A stretch of DNA of 64,000 nucleotides from positions 124,001 through 188,000 of the forward strand of contig NZ_LQIV01000043.1 of NCBI RefSeq assembly GCF_001500125.1, written 5' to 3'. A program made the position numbers and the translations under genes. The DNA comes from Mycobacterium sp. IS-1742. GTDB lineage: Bacteria; Actinomycetota; Actinomycetes; Mycobacteriales; Mycobacteriaceae. Below the pieces are notes generated by a model. That model worked only from the letters and a program-made list of their open reading frames with translations. It searched no databases and was not told where the DNA came from. Of this stretch, positions 55,420 through 64,000 are shown piece by piece (within the stretch, counting starts at the first letter, position 1; each line of letters opens with the position of its first letter).

Positions 55420-56396
55420 GCGGCGATCACCGATGCGGCGCGCGCCGCGGCACCCGCACCACGCAACCGCTGCCACCGATCGGCGGCGTTGCGGGCCCGG
55501 GCCGCCGACAGCAGCCCCGCCCACTCGTCGGGGTGCGGCCACACCGGCGCGCTGACCACGACGCCCGCGTCGGCCAGCGCCGCCGCTGTGGCGCACTGCT
55601 CGTCGAAGGGCCGCCGCTGCGGGATGACGACGGCGGGAACGCCTGCCGTCGCGATGTCGGCGATGGCGCTCTGTCCGGCGTGGGTCACGACGACGTCGGC
55701 GGCGCTGAGCAGCGGCCACAGCTCGTCCACCCAGCCTGCGTCACCACCGGCGGCCACCCAGCGGCAGTCGGGCGCCGCGCGCCGCAGCTGGTCGAGCGCG
55801 TCATCGGGCGTTGCCGACCCACCCGCCCCCGCCAGCAGCAGTCCGGTCGGGCCGGCCGGCGCGGGGGTCGGCGCGGCACCCTCGAAACGGCTGATCACCC
55901 CCACGTAGTGGGTGCGCGGGGCGTGGCGGGCCAGCCAACCGGGCCGGTACACCTCCTCCGACCAGGGCGCCACGATCCGGTCGGCGATGTCGTATCCGAG
56001 CGCGTGCACGGCGTCGCCGCGCTCGCCCGGCATCGCCATCACCGTCACCGGCACACCGGCCAGCCGGCACAGCAGGGTCACCTCGACGGAGACGTCGACG
56101 ACCATGCGGCGCGGCCGCAAGTCCGTGATGGCGTTGACCAGCGCCGCGGATCGGTCGGCGAGCCCGCCCACGTTCAGCGGGACCCAGTGCAGCCGGCCGT
56201 TGGCCGTCGGATCGGCGGCCTCGGTGTCCTGACCCGCTACGTCGAGAGGCAGTCGCACCCAGTCGAATTCGGAGCCGAGTTCACGCGGGCGCGGCGCCGA
56301 GGAGAAGAACACCACCTCCTCGGTGAGGTGCCTGCTGATGGCCAGTGCCCGCGATGCGTGCCCGCGTCCGTGATGGTGCACGTAGTAACCGATCAC
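55416..56396 (-). CDS. MurG-like glycosyltransferase (GT-B)
   Basis: A 326-residue GT-B enzyme. It starts IGYYVHHHGRGHASRALAI, the Gly/His-rich loop of MurG and related UDP-sugar transferases, and ends with the donor-binding half: TGLLLAGAGGSATPDDAL, ADVVVTHAGQSAIADIATAGVPAVVIPQRRPFDEQ. The His-Ala-Gly plus Pro-rich loop is diagnostic. GTG at 56396 overlaps the previous gene by 4 nt. It probably adds one sugar of the product made by this cluster; the sugar is not known. Confidence 0.85.
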   Translation of the reverse strand: MIGYYVHHHGRGHASRALAISRHLTEEVVFFSSAPRPRELGSEFDWVRLPLDVAGQDTEAADPTANGRLHWVPLNVGGLADRSAALVNAITDLRPRRMVVDVSVEVTLLCRLAGVPVTVMAMPGERGDAVHALGYDIADRIVAPWSEEVYRPGWLARHAPRTHYVGVISRFEGAAPTPAPAGPTGLLLAGAGGSATPDDALDQLRRAAPDCRWVAAGGDAGWVDELWPLLSAADVVVTHAGQSAIADIATAGVPAVVIPQRRPFDEQCATAAALADAGVVVSAPVWPHPDEWAGLLSAARARNAADRWQRLRGAGAAARAASVIAA

Positions 56397-57484
56397 GCCG
56401 AGACCCGCTCGTCCTCGACGGCCATCAGGTCCACGTACCGCGCGAGGTAGCGCTCGACCATCACGGTCTGCGAGCAGTGCGATTCCGCACGCGCCCGGAC
56501 CGGGCCGCGCGGCAGTTGCGCCGCCGCGACCAGCGCCCGGCTGAGTGCGTCGACGTCGCCGGGCGGGGCCAGCCGGCCGCTGGAGGCGTCGATGGTCTCG
56601 GGGATGCCGCCGCGCGCGAAGGCCGCGACCGGTGTGCCGCTGGCCAGTGCCTCGGCGGTCACGAGACCGTAGGGCTCCTCCCAGCGAGGCGTCACCAGCG
56701 CGACGGCCGCACCGCCCACCAGCTCGTTGAGTTCGTCGCGGCGCAGGTGTCCCTCGTAGCTCACCGCACCGCCGAGCTCCGGCCGGACCGCCTCGTCGAA
56801 GTACGCGGGGTCACCCACCGGGCCCGCGATCCGCAGCGGCCACCCCGCCGCCCTGGCCGCGGCGATCGCGTCGGGCAGACCCTTCTCCGGCACCAGGCGC
56901 CCGCTCCAGACCGCGTAGTCGCCCCCCGGCCCAGGACGCCATTCGTCGAGGTCGATGCCATTGGAGATGACCGGCACCGGCCCGTTGACCGGTTCCCACT
57001 GCCGTGCGGTGAACGCACTCACCGCGGTGAACGCACTGGCCACCCCGCCGGGAAGCGCCACGGCCTGTTCCAGCCACTTCAGCGGCGGGGTGTGCAGCGT
57101 GGTCAGCATCGGCACCGGAAGCGTGCGCGCCATGGCCAACGGAAGGTAGTGGAGGCTGTGGTTGTGCACGACGTCGAACGAATCCTTCAGCCGGTCAGCC
57201 AGATTCATCATCACCGACAGGTAGGCGTGCGTTTCGTGGACCACCCAGTCGGGCACCGTGGTGTCCTGACGAGAGGCGTCGGTCAGCTCCAGGGTGTGCA
57301 CCGGAACCACGTCCCAGGGCAGGTCGACCGCGGAACCCGGAGCCGCGAACATCGTCACGGAATGGCCCGCCGCGGTGAGGGCGTGCGCGAACTGGTAGAC
57401 GAACGCTTCGAGGCCGCCGGCGAACGGCTGGCGCACGGGGTACCGCGCCGAGGCGATCATGGCCACCCGGATCGGAGGGGTCAC
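56393..57484 (-). CDS. Family 4 glycosyltransferase
   Basis: A 363-residue GT-B enzyme of the GT4 kind: N-terminal FAGGLEAFVYQFAHALTAAGHSVTMF, middle HNHSLHYLPLAMARTL and TLHTPPLKWLEQAV, nucleotide-sugar half WSGRLVPEKGLPDAIAAARAAGW and the catalytic EX7E motif in EEPYGLVTAEALASGTPVAAF. GTG at 57484 overlaps the upstream stop by 4 nt. The longer open frame upstream is shadow. One of the chained genes of the divergent glycan cluster. Confidence 0.9.
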   Translation of the reverse strand: MTPPIRVAMIASARYPVRQPFAGGLEAFVYQFAHALTAAGHSVTMFAAPGSAVDLPWDVVPVHTLELTDASRQDTTVPDWVVHETHAYLSVMMNLADRLKDSFDVVHNHSLHYLPLAMARTLPVPMLTTLHTPPLKWLEQAVALPGGVASAFTAVSAFTARQWEPVNGPVPVISNGIDLDEWRPGPGGDYAVWSGRLVPEKGLPDAIAAARAAGWPLRIAGPVGDPAYFDEAVRPELGGAVSYEGHLRRDELNELVGGAAVALVTPRWEEPYGLVTAEALASGTPVAAFARGGIPETIDASSGRLAPPGDVDALSRALVAAAQLPRGPVRARAESHCSQTVMVERYLARYVDLMAVEDERVSA

Positions 57485-58539
57485 GCCGCGTCCGCATCCG
57501 CGAGGACGGTGCGGTAGAGGTCGCTCATCTCCCGCCGGACCTCTCGCAGTTGCCGTCTCCGTTGCGCGCGCCGGTCGTCGCCGGTCGACCGCCGGTGTCC
57601 GGCGAGCGCCAGCCCCTCGCGGACCGCGTGCCGCAGGCTCTCCACCAGCCCCGTGCCCACCGCACGGTGGTCGAAGGCCGGATCGCCGTGCTGGTGGCGG
57701 AAGTGCCCGCAGTCGGGGACAACCGCCGCGACGCCGGCGTCGTAGCACGCCTCCACCCAGCCCGAATGCGTCCCGAACCGGTAGGGCAGCACGAGCGCGT
57801 CGATCTCGCCGAGGTACTGCTGCAGTTCCCGGTCGGTGAACCGGGCGTGCACCCGCACATCGACACCGCGCCGGCTCAGCTCGTCGAGCCGGACGGCGGT
57901 CAGTTCGCCCGCCCGTGGTGAGCGGTGGACGTCGTCGTCGACGTCGAGGCGCAGTTGCCACGCGGATTCGCCGGCGGCCAGCAGCGCGTTGATCACCGGG
58001 AAGGGATCGATGTTGGCGCGCAACGATTTCGCATGGACGGCGACCACCGGTCGGGCCCGTACCGCGCGCTGCGCCCCGACGGCGGCCGGCGGCAGGACAC
58101 ACGGGTGCGGCAGCACGCCCGCCCGCCTGCCCCACCGCTCGGCGATGACGTCGGCGGCTCCCGTCGTGAGCGTCACCACGGCGTCCGCGGCGGGGATCAG
58201 CACGTCCAACCGCGCCAGATGGTCTCGGGGATCCGCGAAGTGCGGGTTGTGCAGATCGTGGACGGTCACCACCAACGGCTTCCGGCGCGAGGTCAGGAGA
58301 GCTGCGACGTCGCGCAGCACCGCCGGCGGGGTCGCGTCGTAGCCGAAGTGCACATGCATGACGTCGAAGTACCCGGAATTCTCGGCGACATACCCGGGTT
58401 CGAGGAACCGCGGCGGCCACCACTGATCAGGCGACGTCGCACCGGCCGGGCGTGGATCATCCAGCAGCAGAACGGTTTCGGGGTCGGTAATGGAGCGCAC
58501 GTAGGGATGCGCAGCAGGGACCGAGGCAACAGCGATCAA
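57481..58539 (-). CDS. Glycosyltransferase-like protein (GT-B, divergent)
   Basis: A 352-residue protein that looks like a GT-B enzyme, with HVHFGYDATPPAVLRDV and VVTVHDLHNPHFADPRDHLARLDVLIPAADAVVTLT in the first half and ARFTDRELQQYLGEIDALVLPYRFGTHSGWVEACYDAGVAAVVPDCGHF in the second. The EX7E pair is not clear, so the class is not fixed. TTG at 58539 is the first start and is preceded by AGG at 9 nt. It heads the minus-strand operon and faces the WcbI-like gene over about 100 nt. Confidence 0.75.
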   Translation of the reverse strand: MIAVASVPAAHPYVRSITDPETVLLLDDPRPAGATSPDQWWPPRFLEPGYVAENSGYFDVMHVHFGYDATPPAVLRDVAALLTSRRKPLVVTVHDLHNPHFADPRDHLARLDVLIPAADAVVTLTTGAADVIAERWGRRAGVLPHPCVLPPAAVGAQRAVRARPVVAVHAKSLRANIDPFPVINALLAAGESAWQLRLDVDDDVHRSPRAGELTAVRLDELSRRGVDVRVHARFTDRELQQYLGEIDALVLPYRFGTHSGWVEACYDAGVAAVVPDCGHFRHQHGDPAFDHRAVGTGLVESLRHAVREGLALAGHRRSTGDDRRAQRRRQLREVRREMSDLYRTVLADADAA

Positions 58540-58638
58540 TCACACAACCTGTCGAGCAAGCAGGGGAGGCACACCCTCGCCGCTTGCTAGACGATTGCGC
58601 CAACGAATTTGTACCACGGATCCGGGCCTACCCTCGAT
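58540..58638. promoter_or_regulatory. Divergent promoter region of the glycan cluster
   Basis: About 100 nt between the two operons. It holds a 7-bp inverted repeat, AGCAAGC (58555-58561) and GCTTGCT (58582-58588), and on the plus strand TACCCT (58629-58634), a fit to TANNNT that ends 4-7 nt before GTG at 58639/58642, suggesting a leaderless plus-strand mRNA. Confidence 0.45.
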
Positions 58639-59598
58639 GTGGTGAACGACCACGACGCAGGCCGCAGAAGGCACTACCGGGACTTCTACCGGCCGCCCGG
58701 TTCGCCGCCGTCGCCGTCGTCGCCGCTCTGGCTGGTCGTCGGCAACTGTCAGGCCGAGGCGCTGCGGGTGATCCTCGACGGCGTCCCCCAGCGGCCGTAC
58801 CGCACCGCCCGCATCCCGCCGGTACACGAACTGCAGCGGTCCGATCTGCGTCACCTCGACGACCTGCTGAGTGAGACCGCGCTGCTCATCTGTCAGCCCA
58901 TCCGCGACGACTACCGCGACCTGCCGCTCGGCACGTCGCAGTTGACCGAGCGGCTCCCGGCCGGCGCAAAAGGCTTGCGGTGGCCGGTCATTCGCTACGC
59001 GGGCCTGTACCCGTTCCAGGTCATCGTGCGCCATCCGGCCGATCGGTCGGTGACGCCTCCCCCGGTGCCGTACCACGATCTGCGCACGATCGTGGCCGCC
59101 CGCGACCGCCGGTCCGCCGACGCCGTGTGGGACGTCGAGGTGTCGGCGGAGCAGGTGCGGGCGGTCGCCGGCGCCAGCCGCGAGGAACTCGCCCGCCGGG
59201 AACGCGCGCACACCGATGTGGGGGTGTCCGACGTGTTGGCCCGCCAGGGTGCGGACGCCGCACACACCATCAACCATCCCGGTAACGGCGTGCTGACCGA
59301 GCTGGCCCGGCGAATTCTGCGTCACCAAAATGTCACACTTCCGGTCGAGCCGCCGACCCGGACGCTGCTCGGCTCGATCCGCGCGCCCCTGGAGGCCCGG
59401 GTGCCGGCGGCACTCGGCTTCGATGCCGATCCTCGGCCGAATTGGCAAGAGGGGCAACGTACCTGGACGCCGCAGGAGGTGCATGCCATCCAGATGCGCT
59501 GGTATCAGGCTAATCCCGACTACATCGGCTTGGCGCTGGAACGCCACGCCGCGACGCTGGATCTGCTCGGGCTGGCCGCGACGGGTCCGGTCCGGTGA
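58639..59598 (+). CDS. WcbI-like polysaccharide biosynthesis protein
   Basis: A 319-residue protein with the WcbI family signature at its start: LWLVVGNCQAEALRVIL, and further LLICQPIRDDYRDLPLGTSQL and the late His/Asn-rich INHPGNGVL. WcbI of Burkholderia is a CoA-binding, acetyltransferase-like capsule enzyme. GTG at 58639 or 58642 is preferred over TTG at 58609 because a -10 box lies just before. GTGA overlap with the next gene shows coupled translation. As a WcbI in a mycobacterial glycan cluster it may acylate the glycan. Confidence 0.78.
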   Translation: MVNDHDAGRRRHYRDFYRPPGSPPSPSSPLWLVVGNCQAEALRVILDGVPQRPYRTARIPPVHELQRSDLRHLDDLLSETALLICQPIRDDYRDLPLGTSQLTERLPAGAKGLRWPVIRYAGLYPFQVIVRHPADRSVTPPPVPYHDLRTIVAARDRRSADAVWDVEVSAEQVRAVAGASREELARRERAHTDVGVSDVLARQGADAAHTINHPGNGVLTELARRILRHQNVTLPVEPPTRTLLGSIRAPLEARVPAALGFDADPRPNWQEGQRTWTPQEVHAIQMRWYQANPDYIGLALERHAATLDLLGLAATGPVR

Positions 59599-60611
59599 AC
59601 GCGCCCGTCACCCACCTGGTCGCCGGACCCGGCGCGCACGGAGTCACCAGGTTCGGCAGGGAGCTCGTCCGCGCGCTGCGGAACAACGGATTCGAGGCCC
59701 CGATGGTGCACACCGCCCACGCCGCGCTGCGGGTGGCGGCGCCCGGCGGGGTGCACCTGCAGTTCACCGACCGCCTCTTCGGGGGCACGCCGGAGCAGGC
59801 AGCCGAGGCGGTGCGCGCGCTCGTCCACGACATCCGCCGGTGCGGTGGGCGGATCACCGTGACCCTGCACGACCTCCCGCAACCGTCGGACGGAACACAC
59901 CACGGCCGGCGGTGCGCCGCGTACGCCGAGGTGGCCGCCCTCGTCGACGGCGTCGTCGTCAGCAGCGAGCACGAGCGCGCGCTGATGGTCGAGGGCGGCC
60001 TGCGTGCGCGCCGGGTCGCCGTGGTTCCGCTGCCCGTGTCCGCCGCGGGCCCGGTCCGCGCCGAGCCACCGCGCCCCGGCCAGGCGCGGACTGTCGGCGT
60101 CTTCGGCTTCCTCTACCCGGGCAAGGGACACGCCGAGGTGATCGCCTCGCTGGCCGGCGCCGCACCGGACGTCGAGATCCACGCGCTGGGCGCCCCATCG
60201 GCGGGACACGCCGACCTCGCCGACGCGCTGACCCGTGAATGTGCCCGCAGCGGAAGGCGTTTCCACGTCACCGGCCACCTCGCCGACGCCGACGTCTGCT
60301 CCGCGCTGCGCGCCGTGACGGTGCCGGTCGCCCCGCACCGCCACATGTCGGCATCCGGGTCGCTCAACTCCTGGATCAGCGCCGGGCGGCGTCCGCTCGC
60401 ACCCGCCAACCGCTACACCCGGGAGTTCGAGGCGCGCAACCCCGGTGCGGTCCTGCTGTACCCGGACACCCCCGCCGGGCTGCGTGACGCGCTCGAGAGC
60501 GCCCTCGACAGTCCCGCGGTGACGTGGCTGCCACCCGGCACGCACTGCCGGCCGTCCCCGGCCGCGGCCGCACGGCAGTACGCCGTGCTGCTGCAGCGGT
60601 GGCACTCATGA
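59595..60611 (+). CDS. Glycosyltransferase-like protein (GT-B)
   Basis: A 338-residue protein with a glycine-rich N-terminal loop (HLVAGPGAHGVTRFGRELVRAL), VHLQFTDRLFGG, ITVTLHDLPQPS and the mid-domain SSEHERALMVEGG, VFGFLYPGKGHAEVIASLAGAAPDVEIHALG. The overall pattern is GT4-like GT-B but the C-terminal EX7E is weak. The GTG at 59595 overlaps the WcbI-like stop by 4 nt, and its stop overlaps the GT2 ATG by 4 nt. Donor sugar unknown. Confidence 0.75.
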   Translation: MNAPVTHLVAGPGAHGVTRFGRELVRALRNNGFEAPMVHTAHAALRVAAPGGVHLQFTDRLFGGTPEQAAEAVRALVHDIRRCGGRITVTLHDLPQPSDGTHHGRRCAAYAEVAALVDGVVVSSEHERALMVEGGLRARRVAVVPLPVSAAGPVRAEPPRPGQARTVGVFGFLYPGKGHAEVIASLAGAAPDVEIHALGAPSAGHADLADALTRECARSGRRFHVTGHLADADVCSALRAVTVPVAPHRHMSASGSLNSWISAGRRPLAPANRYTREFEARNPGAVLLYPDTPAGLRDALESALDSPAVTWLPPGTHCRPSPAAAARQYAVLLQRWHS

Positions 60612-61945
60612 CCGCCCGGCCGATCCCGCTGAGCGACGGCCGATTCACGGTCCCGGGCAATCGGTGGGACCTGATGGCGGGCCGCGCCACCCCCGACGTC
60701 GCGGTGGCCGTCGTCATCCCCTTCTACAACCAGCACCGCGAACTCGACCGGACACTGGAGGCGCTCACGCGGCAGACCTACCCCGCCCACCTCGTCCAGG
60801 TGGTCGTCGCCGACGACGGCTCGGCCCGGGCGCCCTCGCTGCCCCGGTCGCCGCTCGACATCCGGGTGGTCCGGCAGGAGGATCGCGGATTCCGGGCGGC
60901 AGCGGCGCGCAATCTCGGCGCCGCGGCGGCGGATGCGGCCGTGCTGTGCTTCCTCGACGCCGACACCGTTCCCGAACCCGACTACCTGCGCGCCGCCACC
61001 CGGCTGCCGGCCCAGCTGCCGGACGCGTTGGTGGTGGGCCGGCGACGCTACGCGGACCTCGACGCCCCCGCCTCCGATACGGCGCCGCGGCCGCTGCCGG
61101 AGCCGCGCTGGCTCAGCGACGCCTACACGGCCACCGCGGACCTGCTCCACCTCGACCACCGGTCCTACCGCTACGTGATCAGCTCGGTCATGTCCTGCAG
61201 TGCCGACCTCTTCACCGACACCGGCGGCTTCGACGCGTCGTTCGTCGGCTACGGCGGCGAGGACTGGGAGTTCGCGCACCGCGCGCTGGCCAACGGAGCG
61301 GTGCTGCACCACGCCCCCGACGCGGTCGCCTGGCACCACGGGCCGGACTGGGCGGGCCGCGACGTCCCCGACCGGGCCGCGGTCAAGAACGCCGAGGCCG
61401 TCGCGCTGTCGCGCCGCATCACCGACCCGGACGCCCGCCGCAGCGGATTGCGCTACGCGCTGCCCGACATCGCCGTCGACATCGACGGCACCGGTCACAC
61501 GGTCGGCTCCCTGATCGCCACGATCAGCTGCTTCCTCGCCGAGGACGTCGGCGTCTGGGTGCGCGGCGAACACGCCGCCCGGCTGCTGGCCGCCGTCGGC
61601 GCCGCCGACGATCGCCTCCACGCCGGGCCGGTTCCCCCTGACGTGCTGCGGCGGTGCCGGTTCGTCGTCACCACCGACGGACGCGCCGTGTTGTCCCGTG
61701 CCGGTGTGGCGTCGCTGCTGCGGATCTGCTCCGAGGAGAACACGGGCACCGTTACAGCGAGCGCACCAGGTGTTGCGGTGACCTGCCGAGCCACCTGGGC
61801 CCTCAATCGGGTACGCCGATGGACCACCGGAACGGTGCGCTTCGCCGACCCCACCGACGCGGACAGGGTGAGCGTGACGACGAGCGTCGACGCCGGGTCG
61901 ATAAATCTCCGGTGCGGGCCGGAGGAACCCGACCTGTCCTGGTAG
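60608..61945 (+). CDS. Family 2 glycosyltransferase with C-terminal extension
   Basis: A 445-residue enzyme. The GT2 half has VAVVIPFYNQHRELDRTLEALTRQTY, VVVADDGS, the metal motif FLDADTVPEPDYL and GGFDASFVGYGGEDWEFAHRAL with the ED base. The remaining 170 residues (VDIDGTGHTVGSLIATISCFLAEDVGVWV onward) do not match a domain I know and may be a second binding module. ATG at 60608 overlaps the preceding stop (ATGA). It ends 36 nt before pntA. It resembles the GT2 gene at the far minus end of the cluster in its catalytic region. Confidence 0.85.
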   Translation: MTARPIPLSDGRFTVPGNRWDLMAGRATPDVAVAVVIPFYNQHRELDRTLEALTRQTYPAHLVQVVVADDGSARAPSLPRSPLDIRVVRQEDRGFRAAAARNLGAAAADAAVLCFLDADTVPEPDYLRAATRLPAQLPDALVVGRRRYADLDAPASDTAPRPLPEPRWLSDAYTATADLLHLDHRSYRYVISSVMSCSADLFTDTGGFDASFVGYGGEDWEFAHRALANGAVLHHAPDAVAWHHGPDWAGRDVPDRAAVKNAEAVALSRRITDPDARRSGLRYALPDIAVDIDGTGHTVGSLIATISCFLAEDVGVWVRGEHAARLLAAVGAADDRLHAGPVPPDVLRRCRFVVTTDGRAVLSRAGVASLLRICSEENTGTVTASAPGVAVTCRATWALNRVRRWTTGTVRFADPTDADRVSVTTSVDAGSINLRCGPEEPDLSW

Positions 61946-61981
61946 GGCGGCCACGCAGTCGGCCCGGAAGGATGCCAAACT

Positions 61982-63517
61982 GTGCCGATGCTCATCGCGA
62001 TACCACGCGAATCTCAGCCGGGTGAGACCCGCGTCGCCGCCACACCGCAGACGGTCGGGCAGATCATCAAGCTCGGTTACTCGGTCGTCGTCGAATCCGG
62101 CGCAGGCGCCGCCTCCAGTTTCTCCGACGCCGCCTACGTCGAGGCCGGCGCCGAGATCGGCGATCCCTGGTCCGCCGATGTGGTCCTCAAGGTCAACGCC
62201 CCGACCGACGCCGAGATCGCCGCGCTCAAGGACGGCTCGACGCTGGTCGGGGTGATCTCGCCGGCGCTGAACCCCGACCTCGTCGAGAAGCTCTCGGCCC
62301 GCCGGATCACGGTGCTGGCCATGGACGCCGTACCGCGGATCTCCCGGGCGCAGTCCCTGGACGTGCTGTCGTCGATGGCCAACATCGCCGGCTACCGCGC
62401 GGTGGTGGAGGCCGCGCACGCGTTCGGCCGGTTCTTCACCGGCCAGGTGACCGCCGCGGGCAAGGTGCCGCCCGCCAAGGTGCTGGTGGTCGGCGCCGGC
62501 GTCGCGGGCCTGGCGGCCATCGGGGCCGCCGGCAGCCTCGGCGCCGTCGTCCGGGCCACCGATCCGCGGCCGGAGGTCGCCGATCAGGTCGCCTCGCTGG
62601 GCGGGGAGTACCTGGCGGTCGATCCGGCGGCGGCCGAGGTGTCGACCACCGGCTACGCCAAGGAGATGGGCGAGGACTACAAGGCTCGCGAGGCGGCCCT
62701 GTACGCCGAGCAGTGCAAGGACGTCGACATCATCGTCACCACCGCGTTGATCCCGGGCCGTCCCGCGCCGCGGATCATCACCGCGGAGATGGTCGCGTCG
62801 ATGAAGCCGGGCAGCGTGATCGTCGACATGGCGGCCGCCAACGGAGGCAACGTCGAGGGCACCGTCAAGGATCAGGCGATCGTCACCGACAACGGGGTGA
62901 CGATCATCGGCTACACCGACCTGGCCGGGCGGCTGCCCGCGACGGCGTCCCAGCTCTACGCGACCAACCTGGTCAACCTGCTGAAACTGCTGACGCCGGA
63001 GAAGGACGGGCAACTCACGCTCGACTGGGACGACGTGGTGCAGCGCTCGGTGACCGTCGTCCGCGACGGCGAGATCACCTGGCCGCCGCCACCGGTGCAG
63101 GTGTCCGCCGCCCCGGTCGCCGCGGCGGCTCCCGTCGCCCCGGCCGAAGCGAAGCCGGCCAGGCAACCGATGTCGACGGGACGCCGCCTGGGCATCACCT
63201 TCGCCGCTGCGGCCGCCCTGTTCGCGCTGATCGCGGCGTCCCCGGCCGCGTTGCAGGTCCACCTGACGGTCTTCGCGCTGGCGATCGTGATCGGGTACTA
63301 CGTGATCGGCAACGTGCACCACGCGCTGCACACCCCGCTGATGTCGGTGACCAACGCGATCTCCGGGATCATCGTCGTCGGCGCGCTGCTGCAGATCGGG
63401 CACGACGATGTCGCGATCACCGCGCTCGCCTCCGTCGCGATCCTGGTCGCCAGCATCAACGTCTTCGGTGGATTCGCGGTGACGCGCCGCATGCTCGCCA
63501 TGTTCTCCCGCAGCTAG
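61982..63517 (+). CDS. pntA: NAD(P) transhydrogenase subunit alpha, fused PntAA-PntAB form
   Basis: A 511-residue protein. The first 370 residues form the soluble NAD(H)-binding domain I ([61 protein letters not shown]). A Pro/Ala linker leads to four helices of the membrane part (domain II). M. tuberculosis splits these into pntAa and pntAb; here they are one gene, as in E. coli PntA. GTG at 61982 or ATG at 61988 begins it. With PntB it moves hydride between NADH and NADP using the proton gradient. Confidence 0.93.
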   Translation: MPMLIAIPRESQPGETRVAATPQTVGQIIKLGYSVVVESGAGAASSFSDAAYVEAGAEIGDPWSADVVLKVNAPTDAEIAALKDGSTLVGVISPALNPDLVEKLSARRITVLAMDAVPRISRAQSLDVLSSMANIAGYRAVVEAAHAFGRFFTGQVTAAGKVPPAKVLVVGAGVAGLAAIGAAGSLGAVVRATDPRPEVADQVASLGGEYLAVDPAAAEVSTTGYAKEMGEDYKAREAALYAEQCKDVDIIVTTALIPGRPAPRIITAEMVASMKPGSVIVDMAAANGGNVEGTVKDQAIVTDNGVTIIGYTDLAGRLPATASQLYATNLVNLLKLLTPEKDGQLTLDWDDVVQRSVTVVRDGEITWPPPPVQVSAAPVAAAAPVAPAEAKPARQPMSTGRRLGITFAAAAALFALIAASPAALQVHLTVFALAIVIGYYVIGNVHHALHTPLMSVTNAISGIIVVGALLQIGHDDVAITALASVAILVASINVFGGFAVTRRMLAMFSRS

Positions 63518-63555
63518 CCTGCGCATCCCTCCCTCGAGACCCTGAAACGGATCCC

Positions 63556-64000
63556 ATGTTCACGGTAGAGACTGCCGCCACATCGGCCTACGTCGTCGCG
63601 GCCCTGCTGTTCATCCTGGCGCTGGCCGGATTGTCCAAACACGAGACGTCGAAGGCAGGCAACACCTTCGGGATGGCGGGCATGGCCGTGGCGCTGGTCG
63701 CGACCGTCGTGCTCGCCTTCGATCACGGCATCGGGACGCTGGGCGCCGGGCTGCTGATCGGCGCCATGGCCGTCGGCGCGGCGATCGGCCTGTGGCGGGC
63801 ACGCATCGTCGAGATGACCGGCATGCCCGAACTCATCGCGCTGCTGCACAGCTTCGTCGGTCTGGCGGCGGTGTTGGTCGGCTGGAACGGCTACCTGCAC
63901 GTCGAGGGCGAGCCCGACGGCGCCGAGGCCGCCGCGCTCGGCGCCGAAGGCATGCTCGGCATCCACTCCGCCGAGGTGTTCGTCGGCGTCTTCATCGGCG
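63556..64000 (+). CDS. pntB: NAD(P) transhydrogenase subunit beta (5' part)
   Basis: The first 148 codons of PntB, cut by the window edge. ATG at 63556, 38 nt after pntA. The visible part holds the membrane helices ([46 protein letters not shown] and [18 protein letters not shown]) typical of domain II; the NADP-binding domain III lies beyond. PntB pairs with PntA in the membrane. Confidence 0.93.
   Translation, partial: MFTVETAATSAYVVAALLFILALAGLSKHETSKAGNTFGMAGMAVALVATVVLAFDHGIGTLGAGLLIGAMAVGAAIGLWRARIVEMTGMPELIALLHSFVGLAAVLVGWNGYLHVEGEPDGAEAAALGAEGMLGIHSAEVFVGVFIG

Noticed and set aside
58609-58638. TTG 58609 as start of the WcbI-like gene
   Set aside because: The extra ten residues are not conserved-looking, and a -10 box lies inside this stretch.
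60413-63526. 1037-codon minus-strand open frame
   Set aside because: It is antisense to the family 2 glycosyltransferase and pntA, and its composition is the Gly/Arg/His-rich kind expected of antisense GC-rich DNA.

Overview
The window reads as a chromosomal segment of a fast-growing mycobacterium (Mycolicibacterium type). Three things point there: GC-rich DNA with many GTG and TTG starts and 4-bp ATGA/GTGA gene overlaps; a complete mce1 operon; and a gene order that, from memory, follows M. tuberculosis Rv0154-Rv0192 in inverted orientation. The anchors are LdtD-like transpeptidase, MFS exporter, RicR, IlvD, O-methyltransferase, Rv0185-Rv0184, monoacylglycerol lipase Rv0183, SigG, pirin, mce1 with fadD5 and mce1R, Rv0164-Rv0163, adhE1 and pntAB. 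I see no tRNA, rRNA, CRISPR array, insertion sequence or phage gene.

Layout. 1-5959 (minus): a MoxR/DUF4129 module, an L,D-transpeptidase, an exporter, an acetyltransferase and a copper-responsive DUF305-ricR pair. 6039-12115: ilvD, then a minus-strand run of small enzymes ending in a two-gene lipase unit. 12190-21873: sigG, a foreign-looking SGNH hydrolase, an alcohol dehydrogenase under a KstR-like box, MarR, pirin, a secreted sugar-dehydrogenase-like lipoprotein, a stress membrane protein, and two envelope genes (NAGPA-like, acyltransferase-SGNH). 21877-24129: a large secreted protein with a repeated acidic tail. 24500-40766 (minus): fadD5, yrbE1AB, mce1A-F, mam1A-D and two tightly linked extra genes (DUF1275, fructosamine kinase), facing mce1R. 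41606-46846: Rv0164/Rv0163-like genes, adhE1, and a TetR-SDR-acyl-CoA dehydrogenase unit. 46995-53729: a 42-codon gene, a secreted protein with an aerolysin-like C-terminus, a taurine/sulfonate ABC importer preceded by a Cys-Cys leader peptide, and a Na+/H+ antiporter. 53900-61945: an atypical SDR, then a divergent glycan cluster of four glycosyltransferase-type genes on the minus strand and a WcbI-like gene plus two glycosyltransferases on the plus strand. 61982-64000: pntA (fused) and the start of pntB.

The most useful second looks are regulatory and accessory. They are the cysteine attenuator before the sulfonate importer (52079-52120), a DNA-damage-type promoter that relocates the sigG start, a KstR box over a dehydrogenase promoter, a RicR operator, a palindrome between fadD5 and mce1R, four TAAGG repeats spaced by about one helical turn before the atypical SDR, and the divergent glycan cluster. 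All family names come from reading motifs and from memory of M. tuberculosis; no search was run.
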